From Halopseudomonas yangmingensis (GTDB taxonomy: Bacteria > Pseudomonadota > Gammaproteobacteria > Pseudomonadales > Pseudomonadaceae), in assembly GCF_900114825.1 (NCBI RefSeq), contig NZ_FOUI01000009.1:1-64000 (forward strand): 64,000 nt of DNA, given 5' to 3'. The notes below the pieces were generated by a model. The model had not been told where the DNA came from and made no database searches. It saw only the letters and a list, made by a program, of their open reading frames with translations. This document shows positions 56,230 to 64,000 of this stretch, in pieces (the first letter of the stretch is position 1; each line of letters starts with the position of its first letter). The position numbers and the translations under genes were made by a program.

Positions 56230-58280
56230 GCACCCCTGGTGAACTGATACCGCGCAGCAGCCTGGCCTGGCTGCTGGTTGCCCAGTTGACGGTAATACTG
56301 CCGCACTTGCCACGCTTGCCCCTGTGGGCCGGGGCATTCTGGCTGTTGTGTGTGCTCTGGCGCATCCAGATCCAGCGTATGCGCTGGACCTTTCCATCCT
56401 TGCTGATTCGGGCGCTGGGGTTGTTGCTGGTATTCGGCATGGTCTTCAGTCACTTGCGTACCCTGATCGGGCTGGACGCGACCGTCATGCTGCTGGTGCT
56501 GTTGTTCATGCTCAAGTTGCTGGAAATGCGCACGCCGCGGGATGCGCTGGTGGTGATCTATCTGGGGTTTTTTGTCACTGCTACTGCCTTTTTGTTTGAT
56601 CAGGGAATACTGCTGACGCTCTATCAGGTCGGTGTGTTGTTGGTGCTGGTGGCGGCATTGGTAGGTCTGCAGCAGACAGCCGGCCGACAAAATCCGCTGA
56701 GTGCCCTGCGGGTCGGCGGCATGCTCCTGTTGCAGGCGGTGCCGCTGATGCTGGTGCTTTTCCTGCTGTTTCCGCGGATTGCTCCGCTGTGGGCGGTCAA
56801 TGCACCGGGCAGTGCGCGTATGACCGGGCTGGCAGAAAGCATGGCGCCGGCCGATGTGGCGGAGTTGGCCCGTTCCGGAGCGCTGGCCTTCAGGGTCAGT
56901 TTTGATGGAGACATACCACCTGCCAGTGAACTTTACTGGCGCAGCATGACGCTGGCGGACTTTGATGGCCGTCGCTGGAGCATGGGGGCGCCGCTGCTCA
57001 GCAGGGTAAGTTGGGAGCCCCGTGGGCCACAATTCGATTATCAGGTGGTGGCTGGTGCCTCAGGTCAGCCCTGGTTGTTTGCCTTGCGCGGGGCCAGCAG
57101 CAATGATCCGGGAGTGCTGCAGACAGCCGATTTCAACCTGCGGGCCCGTGCCGCACTCAATGCAATTACTTCCTACCAGGTGCAGTCGCGACCACAGTCG
57201 CTGCTGCAGCCCGAGGGGCTGAATGCCGCCGAGCGGGCGCGCTTTCTGGCTTTGCCCGAGGGAGTAGACCCACGCAGCAGGGCTTGGGCCGCAGAGTTGC
57301 GGACCCGCCATGCCGGTGATGCCGACCTGATTGACAGCCTGATGCAGCATTTCAATCGTGAGCCTTACCATTACACCCTGCGTCCGCAGCGGCTCGGCCA
57401 GCACAGCAATGACGAGTTTCTGTTTGATACGCAGCGCGGTTTCTGTGCGCACTACGCCGGGGCCATGACCTTTGTGCTGCGCGCCGCCGGTATCCCGGCA
57501 CGGGTAGTAGCCGGCTACCAGGGGGGCGAGCTCAATCCTCGTGGCAACCATCTGTTGATACACCAGTTCGATGCCCATGCCTGGGTCGAGGCCTGGCTGC
57601 CGGAGCAGGGCTGGGTTACCTATGACCCGACCTTTGCGGTAGCGCCTGAGCGTATCGAGCGCGGCCTGCAGGATGCGGTTCGTGGCGAGGGCAGCTTTCT
57701 GGAGGATGCTTTCCTGTCTCCGGTGCGCTACCGCGAGGTGGGCTGGATCAACCAGAGCCGTCTGTTCTGGGATGATGTGAACTACCAATGGCAGTTGCGC
57801 GTGCTTGGCTATCAGAGCGAGCAGCAGTTGCGGTTTTTGCAGAACTGGTTTGGCACTACCGACTGGCAGCGGATTGCAATTTGGGCGTTGTTGCTGGTGT
57901 TGCTGGCGACTGTGCCGGTCGTACTGTGGATTTTGCGTCCGGCGCGGCGTGCGGCAGACTGGCGGGTGCGCGCCTGGCAGCGCCTGGATCGCCGGCTGGC
58001 CAGAATCGGTCTGCAGGCGCAGCCGGGAGAAGGGCCGCGCAGCTGGGAGTTGCGGCTGATGCAGCATTTGCCTGGCCAGCGCGCCGAGCTGAAGGCCTTT
58101 TTCGAGCAATTTGTGCAGGTAACCTATGCCGAGCCGGAAGCCGGAAGCCGCAGGTCAGGGCGCAAGGCCCTGCAGCAGAGCTTGCGGGTATTGCTGCGCC
58201 GGTTACCACGACGCCGTCCGCCACAGCCGACCCGGGTGCTGGATGAGGTGCTGTCATCCGGGTCGCAGCCACCACTATAA
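56226..58280 (+). CDS. tgpA: TgpA: DUF3488 and transglutaminase-like membrane protein
   Basis: 684 residues: five to six N-terminal transmembrane helices (DUF3488, about 15-185), a periplasmic transglutaminase-like core with Cys in RGFCAHYAGAM, His in FDAHAWVEAWL and Asp in WVTYDPTF, a final transmembrane helix (about 555-577), and a cytoplasmic DUF4129-like tail. In P. aeruginosa TgpA (PA2873) is reported essential. It probably crosslinks or cleaves an envelope substrate; its relation to MoxR and DUF58 is by operon. Confidence 0.93.
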   Translation: MSTPGELIPRSSLAWLLVAQLTVILPHLPRLPLWAGAFWLLCVLWRIQIQRMRWTFPSLLIRALGLLLVFGMVFSHLRTLIGLDATVMLLVLLFMLKLLEMRTPRDALVVIYLGFFVTATAFLFDQGILLTLYQVGVLLVLVAALVGLQQTAGRQNPLSALRVGGMLLLQAVPLMLVLFLLFPRIAPLWAVNAPGSARMTGLAESMAPADVAELARSGALAFRVSFDGDIPPASELYWRSMTLADFDGRRWSMGAPLLSRVSWEPRGPQFDYQVVAGASGQPWLFALRGASSNDPGVLQTADFNLRARAALNAITSYQVQSRPQSLLQPEGLNAAERARFLALPEGVDPRSRAWAAELRTRHAGDADLIDSLMQHFNREPYHYTLRPQRLGQHSNDEFLFDTQRGFCAHYAGAMTFVLRAAGIPARVVAGYQGGELNPRGNHLLIHQFDAHAWVEAWLPEQGWVTYDPTFAVAPERIERGLQDAVRGEGSFLEDAFLSPVRYREVGWINQSRLFWDDVNYQWQLRVLGYQSEQQLRFLQNWFGTTDWQRIAIWALLLVLLATVPVVLWILRPARRAADWRVRAWQRLDRRLARIGLQAQPGEGPRSWELRLMQHLPGQRAELKAFFEQFVQVTYAEPEAGSRRSGRKALQQSLRVLLRRLPRRRPPQPTRVLDEVLSSGSQPPL

Positions 58281-58317
58281 TCAGAAGCCTGAACATAGAT
58301 CAGGCAGGGGATTTGCG

Positions 58318-58782
58318 ATGCATCCGTTCAATGCTATTCGTCCACCCAGACTTGCATTGGTACTCAGTGTGGCTGGGCTGGTGCCTTTTGTAACCGGTGC
58401 CCTGGGGCTGTGGGTGATTCCCGAGGGCTGGCGTGATCGAGTGATGGATGAGTTGCTGGCCTATGCGGCCGTGATTCTGGCTTTTATGGGAGCCATTCAT
58501 TGGGGGCTGGCAATGCGCGCCGAGGAAACCAGTGACAAGGCACCCATCCAGCTGGGGTTGTCTGTCATTCCCCCGTTGCTGGGGTGGCTTGGATTGAGCC
58601 TGCCGATTGCGCTGGCATTACCAGTATTTTTTCTGGCGTTCTTGCTGCTTTATGTGGCTGACCGCTGGGCGGTAAGCCATGGGCTTGCGCCGGTTTGGTA
58701 TCCGGCGTTGCGCAAGCCTATCAGCCTGGTGGTTGTTTCCTCTCTGCTGGTTGCCTGGCTGGCTCTTTTGCAAGGGTTTTGA
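58318..58782 (+). CDS. DUF3429 integral membrane protein
   Basis: 154 residues, four to five transmembrane helices (about 14-37, 46-68, 79-98, 100-118, 133-152) with the DUF3429 motif AFMGAIHWGLAM. Function unknown. Starts 37 bases after tgpA with AGGGGA before ATG, so it may be the last gene of that operon. A longer in-frame start inside tgpA is rejected. Confidence 0.87.
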   Translation: MHPFNAIRPPRLALVLSVAGLVPFVTGALGLWVIPEGWRDRVMDELLAYAAVILAFMGAIHWGLAMRAEETSDKAPIQLGLSVIPPLLGWLGLSLPIALALPVFFLAFLLLYVADRWAVSHGLAPVWYPALRKPISLVVVSSLLVAWLALLQGF

Positions 58783-58815
58783 AAAGGCCATGGCCAGGCC
58801 GTCTCCGGTACGGCT

Positions 58816-59787
58816 TTATTCGCGCTTTCTGATATCCCCGCGGAACAACATTTCCAGGCGCAGGGTAAAGGCCCAGCGGGGGTCGAAGTTGGCGTCACGC
58901 GGGAAGTGCAGTTCAGGTATTACGTCAAGGTAAAGAATTTCCCGGTGCAGGTCGCGGCGGTAATGGGTCAGCAGGTAGTAATCATTGATGCGCGGGCTTG
59001 AGCTGCTGTTGCCGACCATGGCAGCGGCATAACGCATGGCGCTGCGCCGACCGAGAATCTGGTTAAGCTCTGCCCCTTGGGAAAACTCCAGCGTGTCGTA
59101 TTCCTCCTGCCACTGGAACTGGGTTATGTAGCGTAAATGCAGGCTTTCACTGAGGGGGCGGCCGATATCCCAGCGGCTTCGTGCCGAGTAGCCGTCACTG
59201 TTGAACCAGGACAGCCGGTTGTATGACCCCAGCTGCCAGGGGCCGTTACCCAGATCCCAGAGGCGCTCGCTGGTCAGTCGCACATAGGGGTCAAGCGGCA
59301 AACGGAAACGAACGCCGCCGCCAAAACGGGTTGCCCAGCCTTCGCGCTTGTCCTTTGAGTCGAGATGATCGAGGCCAATGGTGGTGGAGCTGCTGTCGTT
59401 CTGGTCGCGGCGCAGCCGCTGGCTGCCCTGGTCAGCCAGGGTGCCCTGGCGTTCTTCCGGATCGCTTTCGATCAACAGGCGCAGGCGGTCACGGGTGGTT
59501 GGCAGATCCAGACGCGCACGGATACTCAGGTCGGTCTCGAAGTCTTCTGATTCCTGCCAGTCAAATTCACTGCTCAGACGCAGGAAAGAGCGGTTTTCCA
59601 CGCTGTAGCTGTCGTCACTGCCAAAGAAATCATCAATGTTACGCGAGGTATTGCTGACCCATCTGGAGACGCTGTCGTGGACAGGCGTGATGCGTTCAAC
59701 CATCCAGGGCGTCAGGTCGCTGTCACCATCGTCAGCGTGCAGGGACAGTGGAATAACCGCCAGGCAGAGCAACAGTGGTATACGCAT
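58816..59787 (-). CDS. Predicted outer-membrane beta-barrel protein, function unknown
   Basis: 323 residues: signal peptide (about 1-18, ending LHADD), an acidic spacer, then many amphipathic beta strands (SFLRLSSEFDW, DLSIRARLDLP, WATRFGGGVRFRLPLDPYVRLTS, LHLRYITQFQW). It lacks a catalytic motif. AAGGAG precedes the ATG by nine bases; an upstream ATG would lose the signal peptide. Its relation to the M14-like gene 67 bases upstream on the same strand is unknown. Confidence 0.78.
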   Translation of the reverse strand: MRIPLLLCLAVIPLSLHADDGDSDLTPWMVERITPVHDSVSRWVSNTSRNIDDFFGSDDSYSVENRSFLRLSSEFDWQESEDFETDLSIRARLDLPTTRDRLRLLIESDPEERQGTLADQGSQRLRRDQNDSSSTTIGLDHLDSKDKREGWATRFGGGVRFRLPLDPYVRLTSERLWDLGNGPWQLGSYNRLSWFNSDGYSARSRWDIGRPLSESLHLRYITQFQWQEEYDTLEFSQGAELNQILGRRSAMRYAAAMVGNSSSSPRINDYYLLTHYRRDLHREILYLDVIPELHFPRDANFDPRWAFTLRLEMLFRGDIRKRE

Positions 59788-59854
59788 CCATGATTTCTCC
59801 TTATGTTTTTCCCCCAGTCTAGCTTGAAGACCGGAAAATGACAGTCTGTGGGTT

Positions 59855-60892
59855 TCAGATAAACCATTGCTGAATGGCTTCACGCGTCAGGCGTTCGCGC
59901 TCCGTGGCGGCTGGTTGCCAGTGCTGCCAGGCCCGGGTTGCTTGACTGAGGAACTCGAATAGCGGCAGGTGCTGGCGCAGCACACGGCGCTTGCGGTGGT
60001 CGATCACCGGATTGAAATAGCCGAACCAGTCGAGCATCTGTCGCGGATTCTTGCGTACCCACAGCCACGAGCCCATCTCCAGGGTGAACGGCAGATAGAC
60101 CTGCTGCGGATGCTGTTCCAGTGCTTCATCGTACAGGTAGTCCCAGAGGTCACCGTGGGTGGTGTAATTCACCGATTGCGGCTCGATGATGTACGGGTGG
60201 TGGTGCGGGTAGCTGCGCTGGTACAGCTGTTTCAGGGCGTGCACTTCAGCAATGTGGGGAATCGGTCGATGGCTGCGGGCATAGCTGCACCACAGCCGGT
60301 CGCGCCGGCCAAAGCCGCTGTGGCAGTCAACGCTGAGGGCAAAGGGGCGGCCTAGCAGGCGCTGGCGCACTGTGTTGACCAGCGCCATGGCCTCGGTTTC
60401 CATTGGTTGGTCGCGGCGTCCGCGATACCAGGGCAGGTGGCGGCTGATACGGTGACCACTGACCAGCCAGGGGGCGGGACCCATGGCATCTATCGGTGCA
60501 TTGCGCATCAGGTCGACACCCTTCAGGTTGCTGCGCCGGTGATGCCAGATGCCGCCGGGGTTGATCATCGGCATCAGCAACAGGCGCAGGTGCTGCAACT
60601 GTTCATGCAACGACTCGTCCCACTCGAGGCGGTGCACCAGGCTGTGCAGCCAGGACAGCAACACCTGAGTACCTATCCGCTCAACACCATGCACACCGGC
60701 AAAGAAGCCGATTACCGGCGCATCATTGGCCAGGCTGCCCAGCTCGAGCACCTGCACCGGTACGCGCAGCCCATCGACCTCGACCTGACAGGCGATATCT
60801 ACCCGCAGGTATTTTTTGCCCACTTCCAGCAGGTGTTCCAGTTCCAGCAGTTCGGGCAGGTGGCGCTGGATTTTCAGTAGTTCTTCGGTCAT
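59855..60892 (-). CDS. M14 family zinc metallopeptidase-like protein
   Basis: 345 residues, no signal peptide. Zn ligands are GVHGVERIG (HxxE), and His in SVDCHSGFG, with the catalytic Glu in PFTLEMGSW. NPGGIWHHRRSNLKGVDLMRN is the substrate-carboxylate Asn-Pro-Gly and Arg region. Cytosolic members of M14 cut peptidoglycan peptides (for example MpaA) or modify amino acids; the exact substrate is unknown. A 10-bp dyad lies just upstream. Confidence 0.87.
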   Translation of the reverse strand: MTEELLKIQRHLPELLELEHLLEVGKKYLRVDIACQVEVDGLRVPVQVLELGSLANDAPVIGFFAGVHGVERIGTQVLLSWLHSLVHRLEWDESLHEQLQHLRLLLMPMINPGGIWHHRRSNLKGVDLMRNAPIDAMGPAPWLVSGHRISRHLPWYRGRRDQPMETEAMALVNTVRQRLLGRPFALSVDCHSGFGRRDRLWCSYARSHRPIPHIAEVHALKQLYQRSYPHHHPYIIEPQSVNYTTHGDLWDYLYDEALEQHPQQVYLPFTLEMGSWLWVRKNPRQMLDWFGYFNPVIDHRKRRVLRQHLPLFEFLSQATRAWQHWQPAATERERLTREAIQQWFI

Positions 60893-60920
60893 GGTCAGCC
60901 CGTTGCAGGAACTGCCATGA

Positions 60921-60955
60921 GCCTGTCACAGGCCGGTTGCAGGCATGTGACAGGC
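60921..60955. repeat. Perfect 10-bp inverted repeat before the M14 gene
   Basis: GCCTGTCACA, 15-nt centre, TGTGACAGGC, in the 70-bp gap between the beta-lactamase-like stop and the M14 start. No T-tract. The TGTGA and TCACA half-sites look like a CRP/Vfr-type palindrome core, but here they form the outer arms in the order TCACA...TGTGA, not TGTGA...TCACA, so a Vfr site is not supported. Confidence 0.55.
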
Positions 60956-60962
60956 AGTCTGC

Positions 60963-62189
60963 TCAGTCGACCAGTGCGCCGTAGAGCATGGCCCGCAGTT
61001 GCTGGCGAATTGGATAGCTGGAGGAGGGGATCAGCTGGGTCATGAACACCATTAGCAGATCCTCGGCCGGGTCGACGAAAAAGTTGGTGCTGGCCATGCC
61101 GCCCCAGCCGTATTCACCCACCGATCCGATGGTTTGCGAACGTGCCACATCCAGCTTGACCGAGAAGCCGAGGCCAAAACCGCTGCCATCATAGGGTGTT
61201 TCGCTGAACGAGCCGGCCAGAGCCAGGCTCGGAAGGTCGCTGTTGTCCGGGAGGTGGTTGAGGCGCATAAAGCCCAGGGTTTTTGGCCCGATGATGCGCT
61301 GGCCGTCGAGGCTGCCGCCGTTGGCCAGCATCTGCGCAAAGCGCCAGTAATCGTCAACGCTGGATACCAGGCCGCCTCCGCCTGACAGGTAGCCGGCCCG
61401 GCTGAATGGCGAGTCCTGCGGGTCGTCCTGCAGGCTGAAGGAGTCGCCGGGCTGGTGCTGGTAACAGGCGGCAAAGCGCGGCAGTTTGGCTGTTGGTACG
61501 CTGAAAAAACTGTCCTGCATGCCCAGCGGGGCAAAGATATGCTCGGCGAAATACTGATCCAGCGGCTTGCCGGACAGCAGCTGGACCAGATAGCCGCAGA
61601 CATCGGTGGCCACCGAGTAGTTCCAGGCGCTGCCGGGAGAGAACTCCAGCGGCAAGCGTGACAGTTCGTCTACCAGTCGCTCCAGCGTCATTCCCGGTCC
61701 GCCGTCGAGCTTGAGTGCGCGGTAGGCAGCGTCCACATTGGTACGCTGCATGAAGCCATAGGTTAATCCGGACTGGTGACTGAGCAGGTCGCGAATGGTC
61801 ATCGGCCGCTGGCAGGCCGTGGTAAGGAAATTCGGATGCACGCCGGCCTTGTACACACGCAAGTTCTGCCAGGCCGGAATGTATTTGTGCACGGGATCAT
61901 CGAGCAAGAAACAGCCCTGTTCGTAAAGCTGCATCAGTGCTACCGAAGTGACCGGCTTGGTCATCGAGTAGATGCGAAACAGCGTGTCACGTTGCATCGG
62001 CAGGTTGCGTTCGACATCCCGCAGCCCCTGTGACTGACACCAGACCAGCTCGCCGCGACGGGCAATCAGGGTGACGCAGCCGGGCAATTTGCCCGGCTGC
62101 AGGTACTGCTGGTCGATATGCGTGGCGATGCGCTGCAGGCGTGTCGGGTCAAAGCCCTGGATCAGTTCACGGGACATGCGGGTTTCCAT
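60963..62189 (-). CDS. Serine beta-lactamase-like hydrolase (EstB/class C-like)
   Basis: 408 residues, no signal peptide. Penicillin-binding/transpeptidase motifs: S-x-x-K (YSMTKPVTS), Y-x-x (WNYSVATD), and a late WGG (EYGWGGMAS) in the KTG position. Such cytosolic family VIII esterases hydrolyse esters or lactones. Starts at 62189 or 62177 are both possible. Nine bases after the upstream hotdog-like gene, so cotranscribed. Confidence 0.88.
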   Translation of the reverse strand: METRMSRELIQGFDPTRLQRIATHIDQQYLQPGKLPGCVTLIARRGELVWCQSQGLRDVERNLPMQRDTLFRIYSMTKPVTSVALMQLYEQGCFLLDDPVHKYIPAWQNLRVYKAGVHPNFLTTACQRPMTIRDLLSHQSGLTYGFMQRTNVDAAYRALKLDGGPGMTLERLVDELSRLPLEFSPGSAWNYSVATDVCGYLVQLLSGKPLDQYFAEHIFAPLGMQDSFFSVPTAKLPRFAACYQHQPGDSFSLQDDPQDSPFSRAGYLSGGGGLVSSVDDYWRFAQMLANGGSLDGQRIIGPKTLGFMRLNHLPDNSDLPSLALAGSFSETPYDGSGFGLGFSVKLDVARSQTIGSVGEYGWGGMASTNFFVDPAEDLLMVFMTQLIPSSSYPIRQQLRAMLYGALVD

Positions 62190-62198
62190 GGCGCAGTT

Positions 62199-63113
62199 TT
62201 ACGCCTCTGCTTCGTAGTTGGGGTAGGAGTGCTTGAGGGTGGCATGATTCAGCAGCATCTCGGCCTTCAGCACAGTGCCGCTGGCGTCATAGATGCGCGA
62301 GCGTACCCAGTAGGATTCGGTGCGCTTGCTTTCCGACAGGGCAACCACTTCGCGGCGGATCAGGTAGTCCTCACCAACAAACAGTGGGCCGTCGATCATG
62401 CGGATTTCCTGGTCGGCAAACAGGCCGATGACCGGTTGTTTGACCGGGAATTCAGCCAGTTTGCTGCTGTATTCGGCCAGTACGCTGACCATTTCCAGCG
62501 GGATGATCGCCCGGCCCCAGGGGCTGCTGGTCGGGTCGCTGTACCACGGGGAGTTCTCGGTGATGCGCTCAAGCTTCTGTGCCAGCGAGAAGGGGTACAG
62601 GTTGCCCATGTGCTGATCGGCGTCCATACGTACCGGTTCATCCTGCTTGCCGGTCATGCCGACCTTGAGGTCGGCGAGAATCACCAGCTTCTCCGGCGTG
62701 CGCAATTTGGCCATGCGCTCATCCAGCAGGCTGGGGCCGTCATCCGGGCCCAGGCTGGCGCTGGCTTCCAGTACCGGGGTGCCGTCGGCCTTTTCCGCCC
62801 AGCAGCGCACACGGGTGGCACCGGGCGCCGGGCGCTCGATAAAGGCGCGTACCTGTTCGCCCTCGACCACCATGTTCTGGAAGTGACTGGAGAAACAACC
62901 ACGCTCAAACCAGGTCTGGCCCCAGACCTCGGCCAGCAGCGGGGTGAACTGGCTGAAATGGGTTGGGCCTTCGATTGGGCCGGCGCGAAAGCCGAGTTTC
63001 TCGGCCATGGCGTCATCGTGAATCGAGGTGTGGCCGCTGTATTCCTGGTCGGCCAGCATCTGTTTCGGCTCGCGCAGCGGGCCGCAGAGAAAGAGTGGAG
63101 TGTCGAAACTCAT
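62199..63113 (-). CDS. MaoC/hotdog-like protein of unknown function
   Basis: 304 residues in two probable hotdog halves (about 25-150 and 170-295). The first contains GHTSIHDDAMAEKLGFRAGPIEGPTHFSQF, reminiscent of the FAS1-like/MaoC dehydratase entrance but without the full catalytic Asp-His motif, so a binding or thioester role cannot be assigned. Located 14 bases after the nitronate monooxygenase gene and in one minus-strand run with the hydrolase. Confidence 0.7.
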   Translation of the reverse strand: MSFDTPLFLCGPLREPKQMLADQEYSGHTSIHDDAMAEKLGFRAGPIEGPTHFSQFTPLLAEVWGQTWFERGCFSSHFQNMVVEGEQVRAFIERPAPGATRVRCWAEKADGTPVLEASASLGPDDGPSLLDERMAKLRTPEKLVILADLKVGMTGKQDEPVRMDADQHMGNLYPFSLAQKLERITENSPWYSDPTSSPWGRAIIPLEMVSVLAEYSSKLAEFPVKQPVIGLFADQEIRMIDGPLFVGEDYLIRREVVALSESKRTESYWVRSRIYDASGTVLKAEMLLNHATLKHSYPNYEAEA

Positions 63114-63127
63114 GTGGATGTTCCTTA

Positions 63128-64000
63128 TCAGTTGTTCAACATGCCGCTGAGGCGCTGGCGGATAATGGTTTCGGCTTCGGCCATGATGCGGTCGATCAGC
63201 TCCTGCACCGTGGGGATGTCGTTGATCAGGCCGGCAACCATGCCGCAGGACCAGGCGCCGGCATCCATTTCGCCGGTTTTCATGATGCGCGGGTAGACCC
63301 CGGCAACTTCCGCGGCGATGTCGGCAAAGGTCAGCTTGCTGCCCAGTTCACGTTCCTTCTCCAGCAGACGCTCGACGGCGGCGTTGGTCATCACCCGCTC
63401 GGTATTGCGCAGCGGACGCATCACCAGTCGGGTATCCAGTTCGCTGGCGGCGACAATCGCCTGCTTGACGTTCTCGTGTACCGGCGCTTCGCGGGTGGCG
63501 ATAAAGCGGGTGCCCATGTTCATGCCCTCGGCGCCGAGCGCCAGGGCAGCAGCCAGCGAGCGGCCATCGGCCATGCCGCCGGAGGCAACAAAGGGAATCT
63601 CCAGCTCGTCGGCGGCGCGCGGTAGCAGGATAAAGTTCGGCACGTCGTCCTCGCCGGGGTGGCCGCCACACTCGAAACCATCCACGCTGACCGCGTCACA
63701 GCCAATGGCCTGGGCCTTCAGTGCATGGCGCACCGCGGTGCACTTGTGGATCACCTTGATGTCGTGCTCCTTGAGGATCGGCAGGTATTTCTGCGGATTG
63801 TTGCCGGCGGTTTCCACGGCCTTGACGCCGCCTTCAATGATGGCGCGGATATAACCGGGGTAATCCGGCGGGGTGACTGAGGGCAGGAAGGTCAGGTTGA
63901 CGCCGAACGGCTTGTCGGTCATTTCCCGGCAGCGGCGGATTTCATTCAGCAGGGCTTCGGGGTTTGGCTGGGTCAGGGCGGTGATCATGCCCAGGCCGCC
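63128..64000 (-). CDS. Nitronate monooxygenase family protein, N-terminus outside window
   Basis: At least 290 residues; the frame stays open to the window edge and reads GGLG before MITALTQ, the usual glycine-rich N-terminal loop, so the start is beyond base 64000. FMN-barrel motifs: GVNLTFLP, GCDAVSVDGFECGGHPGEDD with the GGHxG loop, VASGGMADGRSLAAALALGAEGMNMGTRF. The family includes 2-nitropropane dioxygenase and FabK-like enoyl reductases; the substrate is not known. Confidence 0.88.
   Translation of the reverse strand, partial: GGLGMITALTQPNPEALLNEIRRCREMTDKPFGVNLTFLPSVTPPDYPGYIRAIIEGGVKAVETAGNNPQKYLPILKEHDIKVIHKCTAVRHALKAQAIGCDAVSVDGFECGGHPGEDDVPNFILLPRAADELEIPFVASGGMADGRSLAAALALGAEGMNMGTRFIATREAPVHENVKQAIVAASELDTRLVMRPLRNTERVMTNAAVERLLEKERELGSKLTFADIAAEVAGVYPRIMKTGEMDAGAWSCGMVAGLINDIPTVQELIDRIMAEAETIIRQRLSGMLNN

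Noticed and set aside
60921-60955. Vfr/CRP site from TGTGA and TCACA half-sites
   Set aside because: The half-sites are in the wrong order and spacing (TCACA-N15-TGTGA).

Overview
The window (about 60% G+C, gene-dense) comes from the chromosome of a gammaproteobacterium of the Pseudomonadaceae, probably the Pseudomonas/Halopseudomonas group. This rests on the gene order gyrA-serC-pheA-hisC-tyrA/aroA-cmk-rpsA with a fused tyrA-aroA, the ubiG-mupP-yciK block beside divergent mtaD/mtnA, the cpxR-spy-cpxS triad, a split class II ribonucleotide reductase (nrdJa/nrdJb), a PlpD-type patatin autotransporter and a moxR-DUF58-tgpA operon. The genus is an inference; no rRNA or tRNA gene was seen.

Layout. 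(1) 0-6.1 kb: 3' end of a giant RTX/VWA adhesin, a small conserved gene, then lapD and lapG on the other strand, together a c-di-GMP-controlled adhesin-retention module. (2) 6.2-14.4 kb: YecA-like protein, RecQ, PlpD-like phospholipase, LpxH-like phosphoesterase, membrane adenylate cyclase, nitroreductase. (3) 14.4-17.6 kb: a minus-strand envelope-stress operon (yciI, coiled-coil membrane protein, cpxR, spy-like, cpxS) with three phased GTAAA boxes before spy. (4) 17.7-24.1 kb: RNase AM, YciO, TrpRS with a cysteine pattern typical of Fe-S TrpRS, ScpA, ScpB, RluB, and a convergent diguanylate cyclase. (5) 24.3-29 kb: yciK, mupP, ubiG and mtaD overlapping on the minus strand, divergent from mtnA. 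(6) 29.2-40.1 kb: gyrA and the aromatic amino-acid/serine block to rpsA. A heptamer-rich inverted repeat lies between pheA and hisC. ihfB, which usually follows rpsA, is not here.

(7) 40.1-47.7 kb: an accessory block with an AraC regulator, DUF1302 outer-membrane protein, DUF1329 periplasmic protein, SDR dehydrogenase and a lipoprotein carboxylesterase. It may be a hydrophobic-ester uptake and catabolic locus. (8) 47.8-53.6 kb: radical SAM protein, DUF4823 lipoprotein, DUF1285 protein, nrdJa-nrdJb, rnk. (9) 53.6-58.8 kb: a 413-bp structured intergenic region, an orphan acyl carrier protein, moxR-DUF58-tgpA and a DUF3429 membrane protein. (10) 58.8-64 kb, minus strand: predicted outer-membrane barrel, M14-like peptidase, serine beta-lactamase-like hydrolase, MaoC/hotdog-like protein and a nitronate monooxygenase cut by the window end.

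Start codons were chosen from visible Shine-Dalgarno sequences, signal peptides and family N-termini, and several differ from the longest reading frame. Functions come from motif recognition alone, and no database search was run. The candidates most worth checking are the DUF1302/DUF1329/esterase locus, the pheA-hisC repeat that carries the hisC ribosome-binding site, the Fe-S TrpRS, the Cpx boxes, and several perfect dyads in regulatory positions.
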